The notes under the pieces are model-generated. The model was given only the letters and a program-made list of their open reading frames with translations. It did no database searches and had not been told where the DNA came from. This document shows, piece by piece, positions 10,170 to 19,100 of a stretch of 27,500 bases of DNA; the first letter of the stretch is position 1, and each line of letters begins with the position of its first letter. This DNA is from Chrysomallon squamiferum (taxonomy: Eukaryota > Mollusca > Gastropoda > Neomphalida > Peltospiridae): assembly GCA_012295275.1 (NCBI GenBank), contig CM022678.1, positions 19,950,556-19,978,055 of the forward strand. The letters are read 5' to 3'. Position numbers and translations under genes: made by a program.

Positions 10170-10897
10170 TCATATGAATTTAAAACACATTTGGGGATCA
10201 TCATCCTCAGAAGAATCGCTGTTGGGATCATCTCTCGCTTTGTCAGCATCAGAATCAGTGTTGTAACCGTCTTGAAGAATAGATGAAAGAAATGGATCGT
10301 CGTATCTATCTATCATGTCTTGCCAGATATCTTCAGCATCCGTTAACGGTAGATCAGGTCTGACATCAGGTCGAAATAAAATAATATCTCCCAATGGAAA
10401 ATTAGGATCATTTAAATCGTTTAAAACGTAAGAAATATCAGGAAATATATTCATTCTTATCTTTCGCCTCCATCTTCTGTATAAGTATCGGACAGTTACA
10501 TCTGACCATCGTAAATATCCTTTAGAATTAAAAAGTCTATGTAATGGCCATCTTGGTGCTAAAGCTCGATGTAATATATCCATAAATATATTAATTCTGT
10601 TCTGACTTCTATATTCTTTTAAAGACGCATTTAATCTTCTACGAATACGATCTAAACGAAAATTCCAAACAGCACCTTCAGTCAAATAATAAGCTTTTCC
10701 ATCTTGACTGCCAATGTTTCCATTAGTATTTTTGTCCATTCCTCCTTTTCTTCTACATAAATCGTCAGATGTGAAGGCATCTTCACAGCAGTGTAGACAG
10801 GAAAGTCCGTCGTCTTCCATAAATACTGTTGAACAGTATCTTTTAACGTTAATGGTCCAGATTGACCGGAAGTGTCATTCACGTAATTATTCGCCAT
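10170..10897 (-). pseudogene. ORF A, right copy, frameshifted
   Basis: Mirror copy of the left ORF A. The start (MANNYVNDTSGQ, ATG at 10895-10897) and first 42 codons are open, then a 2-base insertion near 10769 (CTTCACATCTGACG against CTTCACCTGACG) shifts the frame; the remaining 200 codons stay open in the other frame to a stop at 10170. Protein similarity to the left copy is high on both sides (roughly nine residues in ten in the compared blocks). In-frame losses are seen at RFPDIWLCDITYV versus IFPDISYV and before SSIL. A shortened product starting at an internal methionine (MEDDGL) is possible but unsupported. It was probably functional until the insertion. Confidence 0.75.
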
Positions 10898-10987
10898 CTC
10901 AACTAATTATATATTCATAAAATTAATAAAATGCTCCAGTACTCATTATCTGACGAATATTTTTATAATTAATTATCAATAAAATAA

Positions 10988-10996
10988 CTTTATATA
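10988..10996 (-). promoter_or_regulatory. TATA-like box for right ORF A
   Basis: TATATAAAG on the minus strand, mirrored from 7899-7907, located about 90 bases upstream of the ATG at 10897. Confidence 0.4.
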
Positions 10997-11314
10997 CATT
11001 ATTTCATTACTGCCCACGCTGAAATGTTACTAATAATAAATATTTCAGGAAATGGTGAAATCGGCACTTTACCATATACAGTCGTACACAAGTATTTTAT
11101 TTAAAACACATAAGTGTTTCCTAAGTGGGTTCTTTATTTTGCCGCGTAATTTATCAAGCCATGCGGAGGCGTATAGGCGATCACTCTTGTAACTTCATGT
11201 GATCAGGAGTTGTCTCCCTTGTGAGCAGAAGTTGTCTCCCTTGTGAAGACGCATTAAACGTCATAATGACAGGAAATGAGATACATGAAGACATGACCTA
11301 TCAAGGTGACCATC

Positions 11315-11546
11315 GAGGTATAAAATGGTCATCGCAAAGAAAGGGGGGTTCGTTGGAAAGGACCTAAAAAATCCCGGTCTCCGACCTCTTTACTGGATGG
11401 CAATCAGCGTGGAGCCTTCTCTTGATGACAACTGCACCTGGAAATGTCCATCTGAAGAAACACCTGAAGACGTTTACCTGAAGATGCTAAAAATTAATAA
11501 ACACTTTCGCCTTAATTTTTCAAGTTTTTTTTTATTTGTCAAGTAG
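11315..11546 (+). other. Outward TATAAAA and short open frame conserved in both arms
   Basis: A GGTATAAAATGGTCATCGC segment faces outward; it is mirrored on the minus strand at about 7535-7560. Downstream an open frame shares LKNPGLRPLYWMAISVE in both arms (here plus strand, 73 codons from 11325; on the left minus strand). Shared peptide in the same frame could reflect a small outward gene, an exon, or simply recent common ancestry of the arms. The left frame differs at both ends. I do not claim a protein product. Confidence 0.3.
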
Positions 11547-11671
11547 TTTTTGAGTGCGTGAAGTGTTCCTCATTTATCAATAGCACTTCAAAATAGATTA
11601 AAAAGTCCGTAATGTAAAGTAATACTTCAATTAAAGCTATAACTTTTTATAGGCTTTGTTTTCAAAACGAT

Positions 11672-11812
11672 TTCAATGACGTCAAAACCGGAAAAACAGG
11701 AAAGGAACAGGAACCGAAAATCAACAGCAACCGGAAATGAACAGCAAACACCGAGGGGAGATGGCTCATGGAGGCAGCCATCTTGGCAGGAAACGGAAGG
11801 CTTACGTCATAT
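11672..11812. promoter_or_regulatory. CCGGAA-rich block with perfect TGACGTCA, right arm
   Basis: Mirror-image counterpart of the left-arm block. It contains ACCGGAAA, AACCGAAAAT and CAACCGGAAATGAAC, plus a perfect palindromic CRE/ATF octamer TGACGTCA at 11677-11684 and TTACGTCATATCC near 11802. The left arm has the degenerate TTGACGTTA at the position of the perfect octamer. The role is inferred. Confidence 0.4.
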
Positions 11813-12426
11813 CCGTATGTCCGTGAAATACGCGGCAATTGTTACTGAAATGATTTTTATCGAACTGCATGTATATTTCAACTATTTTTGATTATAGAAT
11901 ATTCTTGAACCTCTAGAAAGCCTTTTACTAAGTCTACATTCACACACAGCCGAAGAAAGACAGGGACGTGTTTGTGTCTGTTTGTTTCTCTTTCCGCTTC
12001 TTTGTGTTATCTGGATGTGTATAATGTACGTTTGTGCGTATGTATATTTGTATATGGATATAAGCATGTCTGTATGTGTATCTATCTACGCGATGGATAC
12101 CTAAAAGCGATGTATGCACGTGTGTCAGTCTTCCTCACGTACCCATAAATAACGCGTTGTATTTTTCCTTCTTTTTTTGCCTACAGAAATAAATTAATAC
12201 ATAGAGAGATAAAAAAATTAATATATAAAATTTAAAAAAAAAAAGGAAGGAAAGAAAAAAAAAGAAATATTGAGAACAATTTTTGTTATTTTCAGTTTTT
12301 TTCAGGATTTAAAAAATAAGTCTACAGACTCATTTTAATTGTCCCTCCACGCGGAAATCATTAGTAAAAGGCGAAAGATTTATTCTGTGCAGAGAAACCA
12401 GAGTTAAATTTTATAACAGCTATCGA

Positions 12427-12765
12427 CTGCACGAAACATGACCTATTTCACTCAGGCGTGACATCGTCTTCCAAATATTTTCAGTTGGGCAAAAATTGAA
12501 AATAACGAAACCAGTTCTGAACATGTTTTGGGTGTTTTTTTTATTTTTCATTTTTTATTTTTTACCATGGTATAAATATTCATGTTATTTCCGGGTATAT
12601 GAAACAGCAGGACACGTGCATATTCTCACGCGCAGATGCATAATCACACAGCTAGATTCACATGCAAACACAAACTCACACATGGCTGATGCTGAAACTA
12701 ATGGAGTGAGCGAGTACCATTTACTGGTACATCAAAGAGGTGTATCCAGGTACGTACATACTTAG
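12427..12765 (+). repeat. Diverged satellite-monomer sequence, direct orientation
   Basis: Immediately outside the right arm, CGAAACATGACCTATTTCACTC and GCGTGACATCGTCTTCC match monomer offsets around 768-810 in the same orientation as the array. Then TGAAAATAACGAAACCAGTTC and CA-rich ACACGTGCAT...CACATGCAAACAC text resembles monomer offsets about 186-430. It is strongly diverged. Confidence 0.6.
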
Positions 12766-13500
12766 AGATATATAATCATGGACCTAGCTTCTAACACAGA
12801 AATGTGTGTATGTATGTGTGCGCGTTTTTATATATATATATATATATATTAAAAAATCTGATTTAGAGAATTCGGGGAATTTATTCCACTAAAAAAAAAA
12901 AAATTATAAAAATATATAATATAATATAATATAATATAATATAATATAATATAATATAATATAAATAATAATAATAATAAGAAGAAGAATTATAGTTATA
13001 ATAATAGTAAAAATAATTTAAAAAAATAAAAGAAGAAAGAAAGGAAATAAAGAAAAGATAATACTTTTATAATAATCAAATTTTATTGGGGTTTTTCGCC
13101 ATAAAAAAGTAATGTAAAAATACTGTTAATAATTAATGATAAGAATTTCATTCTTGACAAATTATGGCATTAAGAAATATTTCATGCATAATTGTGACAA
13201 ATGATCATATCTGACGGTGGGATATTCATACTTAACAAAAATCTAGTAAATAATTAAAATACTTATTCAAAATAACATATAATTCATTTTTAACTATAAA
13301 AACAATGAAACTTATTAAACATTTAATTATTTCATATCTACAGATTTTGGCACAGAAATATTAATTTAATATTACAAAAATATCTGGTTACTGTAAACTC
13401 AGTCCATTAAGTACATTTTGTGAGAACTGTACTGGTCAGTACTTTTAATTCATATGTCCAGTGCAATGTCTAAACATTGTCTTTTTTACAAAGCAAAGAC
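12766..13500. other. AT-rich intergenic stretch, no gene seen
   Basis: Contains a TA run (12828-12849), an (ATAAT)n microsatellite (12914-12964), AAT/AAG runs and otherwise unique AT-rich sequence. A minus-strand AATAAA (TTTATT at about 13084) could serve the CtIP-like gene, but it is far from its stop codon. Confidence 0.6.
12914..12964. repeat. (ATAAT)n microsatellite
   Basis: About ten copies of the pentanucleotide ATAAT, followed by AAT and AAG repeats. Confidence 0.95.
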
Positions 13501-13534
13501 ATATTAAATTTTTGCTGTTAGATGATTATAATGT

Positions 13535-13690
13535 ATGCATGTATGTATGTTATGTATGTTTGTATATGTGTGTATATACATGTATATGTGTGTGTGTGTA
13601 TATATATGTGTGTGTGTGTGTGTAGGTTTGTGTGTATATATATATATATATATATACATGCACATGTGTGTCTGTGTGTGTGTGCACACT
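13535..13690. repeat. Composite (TG)n/(TA)n/(TATG)n microsatellite
   Basis: Interleaved GTATGT, TG and TA tracts. Open frames on both strands here are repeat artefacts. It lies just beyond the 3' end of the CtIP-like gene and probably falls in its 3' untranslated region or flank. Confidence 0.95.
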
Positions 13691-13770
13691 TTGGTAATAA
13701 ATATGTTAAGAAAAACCTATCTATTACTGGTAAAGAGATGTTGACATTTTCTATATTTAGATATAAAATA

Positions 13771-13919
13771 TTATTCGATGTCTGAGTTGTTATTCTTTTC
13801 GTCTGACTCATTATCGCTGGTTTCTTCTTCGTTCTTTGACTTGAAACGTTTTTGCAGTCTGTGGCGACGTCTATACTTTGAAGGTTTTGCTGCTGAAGGT
13901 GAGTCATACTGTATGTAAC
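13771..13919 (-). CDS. RBBP8: CtIP-like terminal exon
   Basis: Encodes YIQYDSPSAAKPSKYRRRHR, LQKRFKSKNEEE and an acidic end before the stop at 13771-13773. Human continues YIKEDLDPCPRPKRRQPYN at the same place. Acceptor TTTCCAG; phase completes the glycine codon started in the previous exon. Confidence 0.9.
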
Positions 13920-16110
13920 CTGGAAAGAAAAACAATCTGTAACAGTAAATAAGTGAGACGATGGATAATATGAAAGGAGAGAGATGTGTATATTGTGTGG
14001 GCATGTCTGAAACAGAGACAGAGAGAGAGAGACAGTCATTAATAAATAAAGTTTAACAAGGTTTAATTACACAGTATAGATAAGTACAGGTAAATTAAAA
14101 AAGTTAAATATTAAAACTTAATACAAGTAAAAGATATATATATTAATATTAAAATAAACATTAAAATACAGGTAAAATAATATCAAAACATAATACTTGC
14201 ATAAATAAAGATTAAAATCAACATAAAAGGAATAAAAATTAAAATACTGATAAAATAAATATGAAACAATACAAGAAAAATAATTCCTAGACTAAAATTA
14301 AAATACTGATAAAATACATATGAAACATAATACAAGTAAAATAATTCAAAGATTAAAATTAAAATACTGATAAAAATGTGAAACATAATACAGATAAAAT
14401 AATTCAAAGATTAAAATTAAAATACAGATAAAATACATATGAAACATAATACAGGTAAAATAATTCAAAGATTAAAATAATTCACCTCTTTCTATGCACT
14501 CATTTGTGTCTGGAAAGCCGATAGACCAGAAATGTTCTGGGGTGAGAGGTCGTGCGAATCGATCCCGGTGTCGTGAGCAGTTCTGAATTCTCTTCTGTAT
14601 TTCTTCTTCTGACATCCCAGTACTCTTGTAATACTGAAACAAATACAACTTCACATGTATCTATACAGAATTATAACAATAACCAGTCATGAAACAAAAT
14701 GTGTAGTGACTGTATAATGTACATTATACAAAATACACACACATACACACAGACATGAAAACAAGGTGCCAAACCATTTATCTGGCTTCCAGAGATCTAT
14801 AAAAATCTGAAAACTGATAATCTAAACTGAATACTGGCTGCTGTCTTGGTTTCCGTGACACACATGCTGAAAAAAAAGTATTTTATTTAACAATCACTCT
14901 TTATTAAACATCTGTACAAGAATACAGTGATTATTAAATAAAATACTTTTTTTTTCTTTTCTTTTTATAACCACACACATGGTACCTGTAAGAAATTTAA
15001 GTGTATTAGAAAGTCAGTTAGCTGAAAATGTATCTTTAAAATAAAAAATATTTTCTTTCTTATCTGCATTTATATTTTACCCCATTTATTACAGGCAGTA
15101 TTCTATAAAAGGTATTTCAATAATTTTAATTTAATAATAAAGATCAAACATTAACAGTGTTTAATTTGTATCTGTTAAATAGTTTCATTCTTTATTTTTA
15201 TTTTTTTTGTTTTATATTTTCAGTACATATTTAGACTGCATCTAGAAATCATCTACAATTCTGGTCCCAAGCTTGCTGGGTAACTGGTTCAGAACCTGAA
15301 TGCTCATACTGATATAAATATGCACAAATACATACTCAGACTCATCCAATACAAACACATGTTCACACACACACACACACACACAAAATACAAATGCAAG
15401 CACACACACAGTATTTTATATATATGTGTATGTATATAATTCTGTCGACTGTGATTACCCTGTTCCAAACAAGACTCTTTTTCTCCTTGTTCTCACCTCG
15501 TAACACTGCTGACAAGTCGAAGCTGGAAGATTTTTTCTTTCTTGTTTCTTCCTCACAACGTCCACATAGGCGTAATCCACGTCGTTCTTCTTCGGAACTC
15601 TGCGCGGTAACACAAACATTTCATTTAAACTTGTAACAGAATGAATATCACATCTAACAAAGTCTTTATACTTGCAAGTTATTAGTTAGTTTCTTCTTCA
15701 GAACTCTGCATGACAACGCAAACACCAAAATTTCAAGTGTATCCTCTGGCAGTGCAAATACAGATTCAATTTATAATTCTTTCATTTAATAAAACAATAT
15801 AACTATTTTGATTCTTGCAATATAGATATATATACATATATATATCCAGAAGAAAAGATTCAATTTTTGCAACAGTTAATAAAAGATATTATTTTTTTTT
15901 TAAATGATATTACAGGTAAAACAGAGAGAGAGAGAGAGACACACGCACACACACACAAAATAAGCCAGTACCTATCGAAACTGTCATCCAGTGACTGCTT
16001 GGTTTGTACAGAGTCCACTGAAAAACTTCGCACACATTTTGTTTTCTCCTGTCTGTTCCCACCCACTGACACTGTGAGAGCTGCAAGTGAATTATTTGTA
16101 ATATTAACAC

Positions 16111-16185
<75 letters not shown>

Positions 16186-19100
16186 AAAAAAACAAATAAA
16201 CCACAAACAAATTCTGTAAACATAAATTAACTTAAATGAAGTAACACTGGAATTTAGTGTATGGTTCCAAGGATGAATGAAGCAAGGCAACTAACTAAAA
16301 TTAAATTCAAAAATCTATTACAAAACTTTATTATTTTTGGTGGAGTTATTTTTTAGTTTTACTTGCATAACATATATAAAGTAAAAATATTACTGTAAAA
16401 CAATCTTGTATGTCCTGTGTATTAATCTCATTGATACATTTAGATTTTGACTTGCCCTCTATCTACAACTGAGTTATAAAATGTATTTAATAGATAAATA
16501 AATGAAGAAGGAAAAAAAAAAAGGTTATTTCAGCTATTGACTCTTGACTGTCATCAGGTTAACAGATGAATAAATTATGTTAATTGCTTACTTTCGTTCC
16601 TACCGGTCAGCGAAGGTTTTTTCAGTGACAGTCGTTTCACAGAACCAAACTTGTAACTTCTGGAACTGGAAGGGAAACCTTCTGACTCTTCTGCCACTTC
16701 GGGCTGGTTACCATGACAACCCGACAACACGTCTGGCTGAGGCACAACGTCGTCACTGCAACTGTCCACAAACACATCGGCCTCATTCAGTTTACTCTCT
16801 CTTCTTCCTGTCCTTTGTTTTTCCTTTTCCTTCCCTCCGTCCTTGCCCAGCTGGACTGCGTGACTGGCGTCTGCATCGCCCGCTGGGAATTCTTCTAACA
16901 ATTCATCAACGTCGTCATCCAAAAAGTCGCATCTTTTGGTTGTTTTCTCTGCTGTACCATTTCTCTCCGGCTTGCTTCTGTCGGCCATTTTATTTTCAGT
17001 ACGGAAACGCTGTTCGCCGTTGTCTCCGACATTTTCCTGTTCTTCGCAAATCTGAGTTAGAGTGATGTTTGGATCCAGACTTCCGTTGAGGGGCTGAACA
17101 ATTCCACTCAGGTTTTTGTTACTTCCAGCAAACCTTTTAAGACTGTGAGTATTCTTCTCGTTGTTACAAGTCTGCTTAATAATTCCATCGAGCTCTCTCT
17201 GATTAGTTTTTGTCCAATGTGCAGTATCATTCGAATCTCTCTCATTGTCTCCTGCCTCTTGTATCATGTCTGTCGCTTCATTATTTCCCACCTGTTGCAG
17301 AATATCCGTTGTATCATTATGATCCAGCTGTGACATGTATGTAGTATCATCATCGCTATTTCCTCCCTCCCATGCAATATCAGTTGTATCCTTTTCGTTG
17401 TTTCCCTCCTGTAAGAAAACTGTTGTATCATTATGTCCTGCGGGTGAGATGTATGTAGCATCATTTTCATTACTTGCTACCTGCACTGCAATGTCTTTAA
17501 TGAGATTCTTGATGAGCCAAGACCTGTCAGGTGGCAAAGTTTGATCAAAATCAACATCTGTCTTTTTGAGTCTGTCTGGTGTTTTTGTAAGCCAGTGTTT
17601 CTGTTTCTCTGTTTCTTTGTCCTTTTTTGAATCATTGACCGATTTAGAGTTCACAGCAACGTCACTGATATTTCTAGTCGATTCTTCTCTGCTGTTACTG
17701 TTATTGTTTTGGTTTTCGTTGTGCTGTTTTAGATTTTCAATCTGCAGTGACAGCTGGCGAAATCTCAGACCTCAGCTGTCCTGGATTAGAGACAAATGCT
17801 TCACTCAGAGTTACCTGTCGCATGTTTCTGTCGGGAAATCGCGAAACAGGATCAAGAAAATGCTTGTTCGAATCTTTGCGTAATCTGTTTTTTTGCCTGC
17901 AGGTTTCTTAGCGTGGGATGTTTTCCGATCGCTGATGAGTGTTGACGTCTGACTGCCTGTCGATTCCGACGATGCTTCAGACTGTGATGATTTTGTCAAG
18001 TCGACAGTTTCGGGTTTATTTTCTGTCAGAGTTGATTTCGTTTTTCCGTGATTTTTGTTTGTAGTTTCGGGGGTGTTTCTCGTCAAATGAATAAGCACTG
18101 GAGAATCAGAACCTGAAAGTTCATTCATTTTTGTTTTTAATAAAGTAATCAGTTTGCTAAACCTATTTAAAGTGTATATGTATGTGTGTTTTTGTATGTG
18201 TGTGTGTAAATGTGTGCATCTGTGTGTGTGTGTGTGTGTGTTACATATTGTAAATAAATTATGCTTATTCTATATTAATTTGGTACATTAAAAAATGTAT
18301 CAAAAAGGGCAATTACATTTATTTTATTATATTTTAATGTTTATCAAGCATAAATAAACCTTACTTCTAAATAAATTATTCTTACTGTTTTCAACATTAT
18401 TAAATTTAATTAATGTAAATAAAACTGAACCTTATTCCTAGAACAATCATATATTTATATATATTTTTATTTTACTATTTTCATTGTTAAATACATGTTA
18501 AAAAAAAATCCCAACAAAATCTGACACTGATTTAAGTGAAATTAAAGAAGTTTACTTACAACTTTCAACATCGTCAAACACAAGTGGTGAACTGACGTCT
18601 TGTACAAGTGCTCTGTTACCAATGAAAACCGGGGAAACTGCTTCTGCAACAACACCAGAACAGAGTTGTCTGCTCTTTAATCCTTCTCCTTCGCTGAGGC
18701 TCCTGTTGCCGCGCGACCCGTGACTTAGTCTGTTCTTCTCTTGTGGAGATTCATTCACTTCTGGCAGGAGTTGTCTCTCTTCCACTTCATTTTTGTTCAG
18801 TTTGCTTGCATCTTTTCGCGTCATGTTTTGTCTTCCATATCCGTTCATCATTTGTCTCCCCTTTACTTTACTGTTCTCACTTATCTCCCTTCCACTGTCA
18901 CTCTTTTCTGGAGAGCTGCTGACACCATTCTCCGACTTACCATCCAGAACACTGACACCAGAAACGTTCAAATCCACACTCACGTTCATGTTTCGGCTGT
19001 TAACCACCCCACCCCAGTGTGTGGGGGAGAGACAGGGTTCACCGACCTTCGACTCGGGGCTCTGCAAAACGTCCCTCGTGCTCCTGTCACCGGACACGGA

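Larger units (their letters stand above)
5840..12426. mobile_element. Large palindromic (mirror-image) element, parvovirus-like/SF3-helicase-encoding, decayed
   Basis: The sequence from about 5840 to 9075 reappears as its reverse complement from 12426 back to 9929, with a spacer of 853 bases (9076-9928). The arms match in a colinear way: TCGATAGCTGTTATAAAATT at the outer ends, satellite-like and CA-rich sequence, the CCGGAA-rich block, the ORF A genes, and an inner junction ending in the pentadecamer around GGTCCA.TAATTTTATG. The arms are not identical: there are many substitutions, a roughly 90-base deletion in the right arm, small indels, and extra satellite-derived sequence on the left. 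Each arm carries an inward ORF A; the spacer carries broken helicase-like frames. I see this as an old integrated element or a head-to-head dimer. A large terminal inverted repeat transposon is the main alternative. No target-site duplication was identified. Confidence 0.72.
9929..12426 (-). repeat. Right arm of palindrome
   Basis: Reverse-complement copy of the left arm. Relative to the left it lacks about 90 bases near 10032 (the C-terminal coding end of ORF B), has a 2-base insertion in ORF A near 10769, and has several length-3n indels in ORF A. Its outer end, near 12426, abuts direct-orientation satellite-like sequence. Confidence 0.8.

Noticed and set aside
13504-13785. Four open frames of repeated Cys/Val/Tyr or Thr/His
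   Set aside because: Translations of TG/TA microsatellites.
15867-16290. Open frames with (RE)n or (SL)n runs
   Set aside because: Translation of the (AG)n tract; only the short phase-fitting exon 15972-16080 is kept.
17761-17813. A 51-base GT-AG intron keeping frame 1
   Set aside because: Phase fits, but the removed bases encode the VTLSEAF motif of CtIP in another frame, so a pair of indels is more likely; kept only as an alternative.
16577-17883. Plus-strand open frames opposite the CtIP-like exon
   Set aside because: Shadows of the minus-strand coding exon, which has phase-consistent splice sites and family similarity.
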